A stretch of 64,000 bases of DNA from Tsukamurella tyrosinosolvens (GTDB taxonomy: Bacteria > Actinomycetota > Actinomycetes > Mycobacteriales > Mycobacteriaceae): the NCBI RefSeq assembly GCF_900104775.1, contig NZ_FNSA01000003.1:4216001-4280000 (forward strand), in the 5' to 3' direction. Positions 26,741 to 35,966 of this stretch are shown piece by piece; position 1 is the first letter of the stretch, and each line of letters opens with the position of its first letter. Both the position numbers and the translations under genes were made by a program. The notes below the pieces were generated by a model, which saw nothing but the letters and a program-made list of their open reading frames with translations, was not told the DNA's origin and made no database searches.

Positions 26741-27631
26741 ATCGACCTTCCGCTGCTCATCCCCGTCCCGATCGTGCGCCGACCGGTGCCGGTGGACGCA
26801 CCGCCGGAAAACCCTGCCGTTCACCAGGTCCGGGCCGTCATCGCGTCGATCCTGGGGTCGCTCCGCGGCGGTCCGCACCTCCCGGAGTCGGGCCTGAACT
26901 GGGCCGCCGCCTACCTCACCCGCGGCCCCGAGCCGCTCCTGGTCGTCACCACCACCGACGCCGGCTGGCTGCCGCTCGGCACCATCGTCCCGGCCGGCGT
27001 GCGCGTGCTCTGGAACGTCCCGACCGCGGCCGCGTGGTCCACCGTCGACGACCCCGTGCGCCAGCTCGTCGAGTTCGCCGCGGCCGAGGGGTACGCGATC
27101 CACGCGGTCGCCACCACGCACCCGAGCCGCGCACACCACATCCCGAACGGCCCGTGGAAGCTCGTCGGCGAGCGGCACCCCGGCCAGGTGCTGCCGCACC
27201 GCGTCACCCGGTTCGAGCTCGTCGCCTCCCCCGAGCGGGTCGCCCATCTCCGCTCCCTGGGCCCCGACGAGGCCGACCGCCAGGCCCGCGCGCTCCTGCG
27301 CGATCTGGAGCGGGTCACCGTCGAACCCGAGTACGCGATCGGGGTGGACGAGGCGCGCACCGAGGCGCGGCGCTACCTTTCGGCGGGGCGCGAGCTCCCG
27401 CCCGCGGTCCTCGATCAGTTGCTGCTCGACCAGGACGCGCTCGCCGACGCCCTGAGCCTGGCGCGCACGCCTCCCCGGTCGCTGACCGCCGGGGGCGGCC
27501 CGCCCGACGGTGCCGCCCTCCGGTCCCGGCTCGTCGAGCGGGCGCTGGTGGAGGTCGCGATCGCGGCGGCCCGGCACGATCTGGATTCGGCCGTCTACGG
27601 CTGGACCTTCGCCCGCTACCTGGCCCGCTGA
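26741..27631 (+). CDS. hypothetical protein with unclear (possibly ATC) start
   Basis: About 296 residues (IDLPLLIPVPIVRRPVP...). The frame is open from GTG 26636, but that codon and GTG 26651 lie upstream of the TAGACT promoter box and have no RBS, whereas AGGAGG precedes ATC 26741; GTG 26774 is the first usual start after it. Content: an alpha/beta region (LNWAAAYLTRG, LLVVTTTDAGWLPLGTIVPAGVRVLWN) followed by Glu/Arg/Leu-rich helices. It resembles uncharacterised mycolata proteins found near type VII secretion loci, but I cannot assign a family with confidence. Confidence 0.65.
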   Translation: MDLPLLIPVPIVRRPVPVDAPPENPAVHQVRAVIASILGSLRGGPHLPESGLNWAAAYLTRGPEPLLVVTTTDAGWLPLGTIVPAGVRVLWNVPTAAAWSTVDDPVRQLVEFAAAEGYAIHAVATTHPSRAHHIPNGPWKLVGERHPGQVLPHRVTRFELVASPERVAHLRSLGPDEADRQARALLRDLERVTVEPEYAIGVDEARTEARRYLSAGRELPPAVLDQLLLDQDALADALSLARTPPRSLTAGGGPPDGAALRSRLVERALVEVAIAAARHDLDSAVYGWTFARYLAR

Positions 27632-27638
27632 CCGCGGG

Positions 27639-27998
27639 TCACGGGTAGGTCTTGTACCGGTCCAGGTGACGGACGCACAGGTACTGCGCGGCGTAGAAGA
27701 CCAGTTGCTGCCGCTCCCACAGCGGGAAGGCCCGCTCGTCGTTGTAGAGGTCGCGCGTCGCGCCGGCGGTGCTCGCGCGGTTGCGGTCCAGGGCGGCGCA
27801 CGCGCGGTAGCCGAAGCGCACCATCTGGCCGTCGGTGGTCCGGTCGCCGAACGGCTTCGTGAAGTCGTGGAGGTTCTTCGTCACCACCACGAAGCGGCCC
27901 TCGTCGAGCCGGCCGTCGGCGTGCGCGGGCGCCTGCACGAGCGCGGCGCAGCCCAGCGCCGCGACCGTCGACGCCAGGACTCTCATCAGCTTCGGCAT
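27639..27998 (-). CDS. small secreted protein (DUF732-like)
   Basis: A 119-residue precursor from ATG 27998 with GAGGAGAG upstream. The Sec signal peptide is KLMRVLASTVAALGCAALVQ...AHA-DG. The mature part is helical with two Cys (YRACAALDR and QYLCVRHL), like the DUF732 secreted proteins of mycobacteria, and ends KTYP. It converges on the preceding gene. Function unknown. Confidence 0.65.
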   Translation of the reverse strand: MPKLMRVLASTVAALGCAALVQAPAHADGRLDEGRFVVVTKNLHDFTKPFGDRTTDGQMVRFGYRACAALDRNRASTAGATRDLYNDERAFPLWERQQLVFYAAQYLCVRHLDRYKTYP

Positions 27999-28122
27999 CC
28001 GTCTTCTCTCCTCGCCTCCGGCGGGCCCGTGCCCCACGTGTAGAGGGATTATCGCCGACGGCGGCCCGCTCCGGCCCGGAATCCCGGAGCCCGCGGCGGC
28101 ACCGTCGAACCCCGGAAACGCG

Positions 28123-28158
28123 GAACGGCGCCCCTCCCGTGCGGGAGAGGCGCCGTTC
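28123..28158 (-). terminator. terminator of the str operon / tuf
   Basis: GAACGGCGCC (28123-28132) pairs with GGCGCCGTTC (28149-28158), with an inner CTCCC/GGGAG stem. It starts 18 bp downstream of the tuf stop on the minus strand. Confidence 0.85.
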
Positions 28159-28175
28159 ACGGCTGACTACCTAGA

Positions 28176-29366
28176 TCAGGCGATGATCTTGGTGACGCGG
28201 CCGGCACCGACGGTGCGGCCACCCTCGCGGATCGCGAAGCGCAGGCCCTCGTCCATGGCGACCGGCTGGATGAGCTTGACGCTCATCTCGGTGTTGTCGC
28301 CGGGCATGACCATCTCGGTGCCCTCGGGGAGGGTCACGACGCCGGTCACGTCCGTGGTACGGAAGTAGAACTGCGGACGGTAGTTGTTGAAGAACGGAGT
28401 GTGGCGGCCGCCCTCGTCCTTCGACAGGATGTACGCCTGGCCCTCGAACTCCGTGTGCGGGGTGGTGGTGCCCGGCTTCACGACGACCTGGCCGCGCTCG
28501 ACGTCCTCGCGCTTGAGGCCACGGACCAGCAGGCCGACGTTGTCGCCCGCCTGGCCCGAGTCGAGCAGCTTGCGGAACATCTCGATGCCCGTGACGGTGG
28601 TCTTGGTCGACTTCTCGCGGATGCCGACGATCTCCACCTCCTCGTTCACGTTGATGATGCCGCGCTCGACGCGACCGGTGACGACGGTGCCACGACCGGT
28701 GATCGTGAAGACGTCCTCGACCGGCATCAGGAAGGGCTTGTCGGTCTCACGCTCGGGGTCCGGGATGGACTCGTCGACGGCGTTCATCAGCTCGACGATC
28801 GAATCGACCCACTTGGCATCGCCCTGCAGGGCCTGGTAGCCGGAGACGCGGACGACGGGGGCGTCCTCGTCGAACTCCTGCGAACCCAGCAGCTCGCGGA
28901 CCTCCATCTCGACGAGCTCGAGGATCTCCTCGTCGTCGACCATGTCGCACTTGTTCAGGGCGACCAGGATGTAGGGCACGCCGACCTGGCGCGCGAGCAG
29001 CACGTGCTCGCGGGTCTGCGGCATCGGGCCGTCGGTGGCGGCCACGACCAGGATCGCGCCGTCCATCTGAGCGGCACCGGTGATCATGTTCTTGATGTAG
29101 TCGGCGTGACCCGGCGCATCGACGTGAGCGTAGTGGCGCTTCTCGGTCTGGTACTCGACGTGCGAGATGTTGATCGTGATGCCACGAGCCTTCTCCTCGG
29201 GCGCCTTATCGATCTGATCGAACGCCGAGGCCTCGTTGAGGTCCGGGTACTTCTCGGCCAGAACCTTGGTGATGGCAGCCGTCAGGGTGGTCTTGCCGTG
29301 GTCGACGTGACCGATGGTGCCGATGTTCACGTGCGGCTTGGTCCGCTCGAACTTCGCCTTCGCCAC
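28176..29366 (-). CDS. tuf: elongation factor Tu
   Basis: A 396-residue EF-Tu from GTG 29366 behind CAGGAGG. GTPase motifs: GHVDHGKT at 19-26, DAPGH and NKCD. It delivers aminoacyl-tRNA to the ribosome. It is the last gene of the str operon and is followed by a terminator. The 126-bp gap from fusA is long enough for a separate promoter. Confidence 0.98.
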   Translation of the reverse strand: MAKAKFERTKPHVNIGTIGHVDHGKTTLTAAITKVLAEKYPDLNEASAFDQIDKAPEEKARGITINISHVEYQTEKRHYAHVDAPGHADYIKNMITGAAQMDGAILVVAATDGPMPQTREHVLLARQVGVPYILVALNKCDMVDDEEILELVEMEVRELLGSQEFDEDAPVVRVSGYQALQGDAKWVDSIVELMNAVDESIPDPERETDKPFLMPVEDVFTITGRGTVVTGRVERGIINVNEEVEIVGIREKSTKTTVTGIEMFRKLLDSGQAGDNVGLLVRGLKREDVERGQVVVKPGTTTPHTEFEGQAYILSKDEGGRHTPFFNNYRPQFYFRTTDVTGVVTLPEGTEMVMPGDNTEMSVKLIQPVAMDEGLRFAIREGGRTVGAGRVTKIIA

Positions 29367-29492
29367 TTGGTGTCCTCCTGGACTTGAGTGCTTGCCGGGC
29401 CGGTTGCCCCGCAAGGGTGATTTCTTACTGTTGTTGTTTTCGACGCCGAGGCGCCAGACGCCTAAGCGCCACGCTCCGGAGAGCGGGGAGAA

Positions 29493-31598
29493 TTACTCCC
29501 CGTTCACCTTCGCGATGATCTCCTTCGAGACGTTCGCCGGAACCTCGGCGTACGAATCGAAAACCATGGAGTAGTTCGCCCGGCCCTGGGTCTTCGACCG
29601 GAGGTCGCCGATGTAGCCGAACATCTCCGACAGCGGAACCTGAGCCTTCACGAGGCGGGCACCGCTGCGTTCCTCCATGGCCTGGATCTGGCCACGGCGG
29701 GAGTTGAGGTCGCCGATCACGTCACCCATGTAGTCCTCGGGGGTCGTGACCTCGACAGCCATGATGGGCTCGAGGATGACGGGACCGGCCTGACGGGCGG
29801 CCTCCTTGAAGGCCTGCGCGCCGGCGATCTTGAACGCCATCTCGGACGAGTCAACGTCGTGGTACGCGCCGTCGAGCAGCGTGACCTTGACGTTCACCAG
29901 CGGGTAGCCCGCGAGCACGCCGTACTGCATCGCGTCCTGCGCGCCGGCGTCGACCGAAGGGATGTACTCCTTCGGGACGCGGCCACCGGTCACGGCGTTG
30001 ACGAACTCGTAGGTGGCGCCGTCCTCGGCGTCCTCCAGCGGCTCCAGCTTGATGATGACGCGCGCGAACTGGCCCGAGCCACCCGTCTGCTTCTTGTGGG
30101 TGTACTCGTGCTTCTCGACGGGACGACGGATCGTCTCGCGGTAGGCCACCTGCGGCTTGCCGACGTTGGCCTCGACCTTGAACTCGCGACGCATGCGGTC
30201 GACGAGGATGTCGAGGTGCAGCTCGCCCATGCCGCCGATGACGGTCTGGCCGGTCTGCTCGTCGAGCTCGACGGAGAAGGTGGGGTCCTCCTCGGCGAGC
30301 TTCTGGATCGCGACGCCGAGCTTCTCCTGGTCGGACTTGGTCTTCGGCTCGATCGAGACGTTGATGACCGGGTCCGGGAAGGACATGGACTCGAGCACGA
30401 TCGGGTTCGCCGGATCGCAGAGGGTGTCACCGGTCGTGGTGTTCTTCAGACCGATCATCGCGTAGATGTGACCGGCGGTCGCATCCTCGACGGGCATCTC
30501 CTTGTTGGCGTGCATCTGGAAGAGCTTGCCGATGCGCTCCTTGTTGCCCTTCGTGGCGTTGAGCACGCCGGTGCCCGAGTCGATGTGACCCGAGTACACG
30601 CGGACGAAGGTCAGCTTGCCGAAGAACGGGTGCGCGGCGATCTTGAAGGCCAGGGCCGCGAAGGGCTCGTCCTTGCTGGGCTTGCGCGAGAGGATCTTCT
30701 CCTCGTCGCCCACGGCGTGGCCCTCGATGGAGGGCACGTCGAGCGGGCTGGGGAGGTAGTCGATCACGGCGTCGAGCATGGGCTGCACGCCCTTGTTCTT
30801 GAACGCCGAGCCGCACAGCACGGGGTAGAGCTCGCGCGCGACGGTGAGCTTGCGGATCTGAGCCTTGATCTCCTCGATCGAGAGCTCCTCGCCGGCGAAG
30901 TACTTCTCCATCAGAGCCTCGTCGGACTCGGCGACGGTCTCGAGCAGCTTCTCGCGGTACTCGGCGGCCTTGTCGGCGAGGTCGGCGGGGATCTCCTCGA
31001 TGGTCGGCTCGGCGCCGATCTCGACGACGCCGCGCCAGGTGATGGCCTTCATCTCGAGCAGGTCGACGACACCGTCGAACTCGTCCTCCGCGCCGATCGG
31101 CAGCTGCAGGACGAGCGGCTTGGCACCGAGGCGGTCCTCGATGGTGCGCACGGTGAAGTAGAAGTCGGCGCCCAGCTTGTCCATCTTGTTGACGAAGCAG
31201 ATACGCGGGACGTCGTACTTCTCGGCCTGACGCCACACCTGCTCCGACTGGGGCTCGACGCCCTCCTTGCCGTCGAAGACGGCGACGGCGCCGTCGAGCA
31301 CGCGGAGCGAACGCTCCACCTCGACCGTGAAGTCGACGTGCCCGGGGGTGTCGATGATGTTGATCTGGTTCTTCTTCCAGAAGCAGGTCACGGCTGCGGA
31401 GGTGATGGTGATACCCCGCTCCTTCTCCTGCTCCATCCAGTCGGTGGTCGAGGCACCGTCGTGGGTCTCACCGATCTTGTAGTTCACACCGGTGTAGAAG
31501 AGGATGCGCTCGGTCGTGGTGGTCTTACCGGCATCGATATGCGCCATGATGCCGATGTTGCGGACCTTCGTGAGGTCGGTAAGCACTTCCTGTGCCAC
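29493..31598 (-). CDS. fusA: elongation factor G
   Basis: A 701-residue translocase from GTG 31598. The G domain has [23 protein letters not shown] and NKMD; domain IV starts with [12 protein letters not shown], and [12 protein letters not shown] is the domain III block. Length is normal. It lies 85 bp after rpsG, a gap that holds a 15-bp perfect hairpin. Confidence 0.98.
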   Translation of the reverse strand: MAQEVLTDLTKVRNIGIMAHIDAGKTTTTERILFYTGVNYKIGETHDGASTTDWMEQEKERGITITSAAVTCFWKKNQINIIDTPGHVDFTVEVERSLRVLDGAVAVFDGKEGVEPQSEQVWRQAEKYDVPRICFVNKMDKLGADFYFTVRTIEDRLGAKPLVLQLPIGAEDEFDGVVDLLEMKAITWRGVVEIGAEPTIEEIPADLADKAAEYREKLLETVAESDEALMEKYFAGEELSIEEIKAQIRKLTVARELYPVLCGSAFKNKGVQPMLDAVIDYLPSPLDVPSIEGHAVGDEEKILSRKPSKDEPFAALAFKIAAHPFFGKLTFVRVYSGHIDSGTGVLNATKGNKERIGKLFQMHANKEMPVEDATAGHIYAMIGLKNTTTGDTLCDPANPIVLESMSFPDPVINVSIEPKTKSDQEKLGVAIQKLAEEDPTFSVELDEQTGQTVIGGMGELHLDILVDRMRREFKVEANVGKPQVAYRETIRRPVEKHEYTHKKQTGGSGQFARVIIKLEPLEDAEDGATYEFVNAVTGGRVPKEYIPSVDAGAQDAMQYGVLAGYPLVNVKVTLLDGAYHDVDSSEMAFKIAGAQAFKEAARQAGPVILEPIMAVEVTTPEDYMGDVIGDLNSRRGQIQAMEERSGARLVKAQVPLSEMFGYIGDLRSKTQGRANYSMVFDSYAEVPANVSKEIIAKVNGE

Positions 31599-31643
31599 GG
31601 TGGTAAGCCTCGTTCTCGTAAAAGGATGGTTGGAACTCCGGTG

Positions 31644-31678
31644 TCCCGCGGGCCGGCCGGGAGGGCCGGCCCGCGGGA
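31644..31678 (-). promoter_or_regulatory. 15-bp intercistronic hairpin between rpsG and fusA
   Basis: TCCCGCGGGCCGGCC (31644-31658) pairs perfectly with 31664-31678 around a 5-nt loop. On the transcript it follows the rpsG stop by 5 nt and precedes fusA by about 45 nt. It could be a partial terminator, a processing site or an mRNA-stabilising end. Confidence 0.6.
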
Positions 31679-31683
31679 TCAGA

Positions 31684-32154
31684 TCACCAGCGGTAGTGCG
31701 CGAACGCCCGGTTGGCCTCGGCCATCTTGTGGGTGTCCTCGCGACGCTTCACGGAAGCGCCCAGGCCGTTGCTCGCATCGAGGATCTCGTTGGCGAGCCG
31801 CTCGACCATGGTCTTCTCGCGACGCTGCCGCGTGAAGGTCACCAGCCAGCGCAGCGCGAGGGTGTTGGCACGACCGGCCTTCACCTCGATCGGCACCTGG
31901 TAGGTGGCGCCACCGACGCGGCGGCTCTTCACCTCGAGCGACGGGCGGACGTTGTCGAGCGCCTTCTTGAGGGTGAGAACCGGATCGGTGCCGGTCTTCT
32001 CACGGGTGGCCTCGAGCGCGCCGTAGACGATGCGCTCGGCGGTCGACTTCTTGCCGTCCAGCAGCACCTTGTTCACGAGCTGCGTGACGACCTGCGAGCC
32101 GTAGACGGGGTCATTGACGACGGGGCGCTTGGGCGCCGGTCCCTTACGAGGCAT
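31684..32154 (-). CDS. rpsG: 30S ribosomal protein S7 (uS7)
   Basis: A 156-residue S7 ([11 protein letters not shown]), primary organiser of the 30S head. [26 protein letters not shown] and the C-terminal AFAHYRW are diagnostic. Its start shares one base with the rpsL stop. Confidence 0.98.
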   Translation of the reverse strand: MPRKGPAPKRPVVNDPVYGSQVVTQLVNKVLLDGKKSTAERIVYGALEATREKTGTDPVLTLKKALDNVRPSLEVKSRRVGGATYQVPIEVKAGRANTLALRWLVTFTRQRREKTMVERLANEILDASNGLGASVKRREDTHKMAEANRAFAHYRW

Positions 32155-32528
32155 CAGCCCTTCTCCTTCTTCGCGCCGTAGCGGCTCCGCGCCTGCTTGC
32201 GGTTCTTGACACCCTGGGTGTCGAGCGAACCGCGGATGATCTTGTAGCGAACACCCGGGAGGTCCTTCACACGACCGCCACGGACGAGCACCATCGAGTG
32301 CTCCTGAAGGTTGTGGCCTTCGCCGGGGATGTACGCGGTGACCTCGACCGAACTCGTCAGACGGACGCGGGCGACCTTACGGAGAGCCGAGTTCGGCTTC
32401 TTCGGGGTCGTGGTGTAGACGCGGGTGCACACGCCACGACGCTGCGGCGAGCCCTTGAGGGCGGCCACCTTCGTCTTGGACGCCTTGTCCCGGCGGCCCT
32501 TGCGGACCAGCTGGTTGATAGTTGGCAT
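32154..32528 (-). CDS. rpsL: 30S ribosomal protein S12 (uS12)
   Basis: A 124-residue S12, decoding-centre protein. The streptomycin-resistance positions are wild type: K43 ([12 protein letters not shown]) and K88 (GGRVKDLPG). First gene of the str operon; its promoter lies about 300 bp upstream, so the mRNA leader is long. Confidence 0.98.
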   Translation of the reverse strand: MPTINQLVRKGRRDKASKTKVAALKGSPQRRGVCTRVYTTTPKKPNSALRKVARVRLTSSVEVTAYIPGEGHNLQEHSMVLVRGGRVKDLPGVRYKIIRGSLDTQGVKNRKQARSRYGAKKEKG

Positions 32529-32872
32529 AGAAGCGCTGTTTCCTTCGTTTCGGCTGTCGCCGGCCGCACGGCCGGCTCTTCCTACTGCTGCGGTTGTAGC
32601 TCCGGGCAAGCGCCCTTCTTCGACGGGCGAAGAACGACGACTTCCGCAGCGCGGCCCCACCGGCTTCCACGACTCGCATCGTTTCCGCTGGTCAGTCCCG
32701 TTTCCGGGAAGTAGCTACCCGCCTCGCACGTACCCCGAGGTCGGGCGTGTCGCGTGTCCGTGGGCGGTTCCGGAGGTCCGGCCTAGCCATGGGCACGTGA
32801 GAATAGTCCTGGTTACCCAGGCACGGCGACCAAGCTTACCCGTCTGAACTCACACTGGTCAAAATGCATTGC
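32529..32872. other. str operon promoter and long rpsL leader
   Basis: A 344-bp gap. It holds the strong promoter at 32833-32862 on the minus strand and about 300 nt of transcribed leader before rpsL. I see several short GC-rich inverted repeats but no second gene. Confidence 0.6.
32833..32862 (-). promoter_or_regulatory. str operon promoter (TTGACC - 18 bp - TAAGCT)
   Basis: On the minus strand -35 TTGACC (32862-32857), an 18-bp spacer and -10 TAAGCT (32838-32833). The same -10 and spacing occur before the tRNA cluster at 51.4 kb. This fits a housekeeping sigma-A promoter. Confidence 0.75.
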
Positions 32873-33751
32873 CTACAGGCCACGATAGTCGCGCACCGGC
32901 ACCCGTGGCCCGCGGCGTTCGCGGTCGACGCCCGCCCGGACCAGCAGCCGGATCACCCGCCCGCGCTGGCCGCGGTAGGGCTCGAGCACCTCGAGCATTC
33001 CGGGATCGTCCAACGCCTCGCCGGCGAGCGCTATTCCCACGATCCGCGGGAGGTGGTAGTCGCCCACCGGCACGGCGTCCGGATCGCCGCACGCCTTCCC
33101 GAGCACGTCCCCGACGGTCCACGGCCCGATGCCGGGGAGGGCCCCGAGCTTCGCGGCGCGATGCTCGACCGCGACGGCGCTCGCCCCGATGATCGTGCGC
33201 ATCCGCACGGGCTCCACGCCGGCGCGGTGCCATTCCCACGCGGGGATCGCGGCCCACTCGGCGCGCTGCGGCGGCACCCGCAGGTCGGGGCCGACCGTCG
33301 GGCCCGGGGCTACGGTGCCGAACCGTCGGACCAGGTACCGCCAGGATCGCCACGCCTCGGCACCGACGACCTTCTGCTCCAGCACGGTCGGCACGAGCGC
33401 CTCCCAGACGCGGTTCGACCGGGTGAGCCGCAGGCCGGGCGAGGCCGCCACGGCCCGCTCGACGACGGCGTGCCGCGGTACCAGGGCCGACGGGTCGTCG
33501 TCCGCGCCGATCAGCGCGGGGGCGTTCTCGAGGAGCCAGTCGGCGCCGCTCCCCCACGCGCGCGCCGTCACGACGCCGGCGGCGAGGTGCAGGCGGAGCG
33601 TTCCCGGGCCGTCCGGGGTGTGCACGGCGCGCCAGAGCGCGCCGTCGGGCGTCCGCGCGTAGGCGGGATCGCCCCCGCCGCGGCGGAGCACGCCGACGGT
33701 GCCGTGCAGGTCGAGGGGGTACCCCGGTGCCCATGAGCGTTCTGCCGTCAC
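32873..33751 (-). CDS. DNA-3-methyladenine glycosylase II family (AlkA-like)
   Basis: A 292-residue base-excision glycosylase. The helix-hairpin-helix GALPGIGPWTVGDVLGKA and catalytic D231 in VGDYHLPRIVG are the HhH-GPD signature; the N-terminal half has LTRSNRVWEALVPTVLEQKVV, typical of AlkA. It removes alkylated bases. GTG 33751 is preceded at six bases by TAGCCT, suggesting a leaderless mRNA whose promoter lies in the end of the neighbouring gene. No Ada partner nearby. Confidence 0.85.
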   Translation of the reverse strand: MTAERSWAPGYPLDLHGTVGVLRRGGGDPAYARTPDGALWRAVHTPDGPGTLRLHLAAGVVTARAWGSGADWLLENAPALIGADDDPSALVPRHAVVERAVAASPGLRLTRSNRVWEALVPTVLEQKVVGAEAWRSWRYLVRRFGTVAPGPTVGPDLRVPPQRAEWAAIPAWEWHRAGVEPVRMRTIIGASAVAVEHRAAKLGALPGIGPWTVGDVLGKACGDPDAVPVGDYHLPRIVGIALAGEALDDPGMLEVLEPYRGQRGRVIRLLVRAGVDRERRGPRVPVRDYRGL

Positions 33752-33760
33752 CCGGCGAGG

Positions 33761-34156
33761 CTACGCCGCCCGGTGCCGGTACTTCTCCTCGTAGACCGCG
33801 GTGCGGCGGCGATGCTCGGCGAGCTGGCTGCCGCTCTCGGTGTGCGGGTCGATCCCGTTGTCGGCGAGCAGTTCCTGCAGGTAGATCGAGCGCAACCCGC
33901 CGACGAAGACGATGGCCGGCAGGGCCATCATCGCGACGAGCGCCAGCTTGACCCACAGCGGCGAGGGCAGGACCAGCGCGACGACGAGGAAGGGGACGAA
34001 CATCAGTGCCCCGCGGATGAAGAAGCGACGGTTGTGGCCGGGGCCGGTGGCGTCGTTGACCACCCAGTCGTGCATGGAGTCGGGCAGGCGCATCCCCATG
34101 AGGTACTTCACCCGCTGGACGAGGTTCGGTGTGGTTTGTGGAGTGTGCGTGGACAT
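33761..34156 (-). CDS. DUF5313 membrane protein
   Basis: A 131-residue protein of the actinobacterial DUF5313 family: YLMGMRLPDSMHDWVVNDATG, two membrane helices (ALMFVPFLVVALVLP, LALVAMMALPAIVFVGG) and a cytosolic tail with LADNGIDPHTE and KYRHRAA. Function unknown. TAACCT lies six bases before the ATG (leaderless), and a TGTGA-N6-TCACA site lies just upstream of that box, so CRP/GlxR-type control is likely. Confidence 0.8.
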   Translation of the reverse strand: MSTHTPQTTPNLVQRVKYLMGMRLPDSMHDWVVNDATGPGHNRRFFIRGALMFVPFLVVALVLPSPLWVKLALVAMMALPAIVFVGGLRSIYLQELLADNGIDPHTESGSQLAEHRRRTAVYEEKYRHRAA

Positions 34157-34174
34157 GCCCCCAGGTTACGCCGG

Positions 34175-34190
34175 TGTGATGCGGGTCACA
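34175..34190. promoter_or_regulatory. CRP/GlxR-type operator upstream of the DUF5313 gene
   Basis: TGTGATGCGGGTCACA fits TGTGA-N6-TCACA exactly. Its centre is 17 bp upstream of the -10 centre (TAACCT, 34168-34163), so it covers the -35 region. The same geometry recurs at 35931-35946. Regulator identity is inferred from the known Rv3676/GlxR consensus. Confidence 0.7.
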
Positions 34191-34206
34191 ATCGAGTGGA
34201 ATCGGG

Positions 34207-34980
34207 TCACCGCTCCGCGCTGCGCCGGTAAGCGAGCGCCGCGGCCCCGGCGAAGACCACGAACCAGACGACCACGTTGACGACGGCCCCGGCCAGCGAG
34301 GTGTGGGCTCCGGTGAGGGTCTCGCCGCCGGTCAGCGGGTACCGCGCGAGCGCGGTGATCCCGTACATCGGCGTGCACTGCGCGACGGTCAGCATCCCGC
34401 CCGACAGCGGGAAGAAGACGTTGCCGCCGAACGCCAGCACCGTGAGCAGCAGGCCCGGCACGTGCATCACGATCTCGGGCCGCAGCGCCAGGCCGAGCGC
34501 GAGCCCGAGCGCACCGAAGAGCGCCGACCCGAGCCAGGCGATGAGCAGCGACAGGACCCAGACCTGCGGTTCGGCCTGCGCGCCGGTCGCGGCGGCCAGC
34601 GCCGCGAGCACGAGCACCGGCAGCGCCGACATGGTCAGGGCGCTCACCACCTTCGAGGCGATGTACCCGGGCGGGCGGAGGGGCGTGAGGCGCAGCGTGC
34701 GCACCCACCCCGTCGACCGCTCGGCCGCGACCTGGGCCGCCGTCGTGGTGGCTGCGGCCGCGGAGCCGTAGAGCGCGAGGCCGATCATCATCCACGCGCC
34801 GAAGTCGCCGTGGGCGAACCGCGCGTCCGGCCCGGCCTGGGCGTGCAGCGCCAGGTACAGCACCACCGGCAGGACGGTGGTGACGATGAGGGTCTGCCGG
34901 TTGCGCAGCTGCCGCCGCACGTCGAGCAGGAGGAAGCGCGTCGTCAGGCCCCAGGCGGGCGCGGTCGTGGTGGTGGTCAT
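34207..34980 (-). CDS. ABC-2 type transporter permease
   Basis: A 257-residue membrane protein from ATG 34980, which overlaps the ATPase stop. About six membrane segments are visible (LIVTTVLPVVLYLALHA, MMIGLALYGSAAAATTTAA, LPVLVLAALAAATGA, LFGALGLALGLAL, VVNVVVWFVVFAGAAALAY). The WVRTLRLTPLRPPGYIASKV block is typical of ABC-2 exporters of the DrrB/YhgE type. Substrate unknown. Confidence 0.88.
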   Translation of the reverse strand: MTTTTTAPAWGLTTRFLLLDVRRQLRNRQTLIVTTVLPVVLYLALHAQAGPDARFAHGDFGAWMMIGLALYGSAAAATTTAAQVAAERSTGWVRTLRLTPLRPPGYIASKVVSALTMSALPVLVLAALAAATGAQAEPQVWVLSLLIAWLGSALFGALGLALGLALRPEIVMHVPGLLLTVLAFGGNVFFPLSGGMLTVAQCTPMYGITALARYPLTGGETLTGAHTSLAGAVVNVVVWFVVFAGAAALAYRRSAER

Positions 34981-35858
34981 GCCTTCTCCTCGGTGAGCTG
35001 CAGGAACGCCTCTTCGAGACCGTGGGTCCGGGTCTCCACGTCGCGGGCGTCGGTACGGGTGAGCAGGAATCGGAGTGCGTCGTCGGACGTGCGCGGGTCG
35101 CCGTCGACGGCGAAGACGGTGCGCTCGCCCCGCACCTCCGCCACCCGGACGCCGGGCACGGCCGCGACGAGGGCGGCGGCACCGTCGGGGCCGAGGACGG
35201 CGGAGACGCGGCGGCCGGTGGCGGCGGCGCGGACGTCGGCGGTGGCGCCGTCGGCGACGATCCGCCCGCCCGCGATCATCACGACGCGGTCGGCGAACCG
35301 GTCGGCCTCCTCGAGGTAGTGGGTGGCGAACAGGACGGTCGTGCCGCGGCGGGCGTCGGAGCGGACCTCGTCCCAGAACCGGCGCCGCGCGTCGACGTCC
35401 ATGCCGGCGGTGGGCTCGTCGAGGACGAGCAGGTCGGGCTCGGCGAGCAGGGCCAGGGCGAACCGCAGGGCCTGCTGTTGCCCGCCGGAGCACTTCCCGA
35501 CGGTGCGCCGCCGCAGGTCGCCGAGGCCGGCGCGGGCGATCGCGGCGTCGGGGTCGGAGCCGGGGTGCAGCGCGGCGATGAGGTCGACGGTGTCCTGCAC
35601 GGTGAGGGTGGGCAGGAGCCCACCCGACTGCTGCACCGCGGCGACGGTGCCGGCGTGCGTCGCGGTGCCGGAGTCGGGGGCGATGAGGCCGAGGATCATG
35701 TCGATGGTGGTGCTCTTGCCCGCTCCGTTGGGGCCGAGGAACGCGACGACCTCGCCCTGCCGGACGGTGAGGTCGACGGCGTCGACGGCGGTGAAGCGCT
35801 CCCCCGTCGCGGTCGCGTAGGTCTTGGTCAGCGATCTGAGTTCCAGTGCCGGTGTCAT
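34977..35858 (-). CDS. ABC transporter ATP-binding protein (exporter)
   Basis: A 293-residue ATPase. Walker A GPNGAGKST at 42-50, Q-loop VQQSGGLLP, signature GKCSGGQQQ (with Cys in place of the usual Leu/Phe before SGGQ), Walker B LLVLDEPTAGMD and the switch His in ATHYLEEAD. The C-terminal ~80 residues form a DrrA-like extension. It overlaps the permease gene by four bases and faces the secreted-protein gene. Likely drug or lipid export. Confidence 0.9.
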   Translation of the reverse strand: MTPALELRSLTKTYATATGERFTAVDAVDLTVRQGEVVAFLGPNGAGKSTTIDMILGLIAPDSGTATHAGTVAAVQQSGGLLPTLTVQDTVDLIAALHPGSDPDAAIARAGLGDLRRRTVGKCSGGQQQALRFALALLAEPDLLVLDEPTAGMDVDARRRFWDEVRSDARRGTTVLFATHYLEEADRFADRVVMIAGGRIVADGATADVRAAATGRRVSAVLGPDGAAALVAAVPGVRVAEVRGERTVFAVDGDPRTSDDALRFLLTRTDARDVETRTHGLEEAFLQLTEEKA

Positions 35859-35893
35859 GCCGTCGACGATGCCCGTGACCTGCGCCGATCGGA

Positions 35894-35909
35894 TCCACCT
35901 GCGGGTGGA
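35894..35909. promoter_or_regulatory. inverted repeat between the ABC ATPase and secreted-protein genes
   Basis: TCCACC (35894-35899) and GGTGGA (35904-35909) flank TGCG, 36 bp upstream of the ATPase start. It may control the exporter independently of the neighbouring CRP-like site. Confidence 0.35.
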
Positions 35910-35930
35910 GACGCGGGTGGAGATCGGGAC

Positions 35931-35946
35931 TGTGATGCGCATCACA
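35931..35946. promoter_or_regulatory. CRP/GlxR-type operator, perfect palindrome
   Basis: TGTGATGCGCATCACA is a perfect 16-bp palindrome and fits TGTGA-N6-TCACA. It ends 20 bp before the secreted-protein ATG, centred 18 bp from the -10 box TAGATT (35954-35959). It also lies in the upstream region of the divergent ABC exporter, so it could control both. Confidence 0.8.
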
Positions 35947-35966
35947 GGCGGAGTAGATTCACTGCC

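Noticed and set aside
32154-32528. Possible streptomycin-resistant rpsL
   Set aside because: K43 and K88 are wild type.
34977-35858. Cys in the ABC signature (CSGGQ) as a sign of inactivity
   Set aside because: The residue before SGGQ varies in exporters; all other ATPase motifs are intact.
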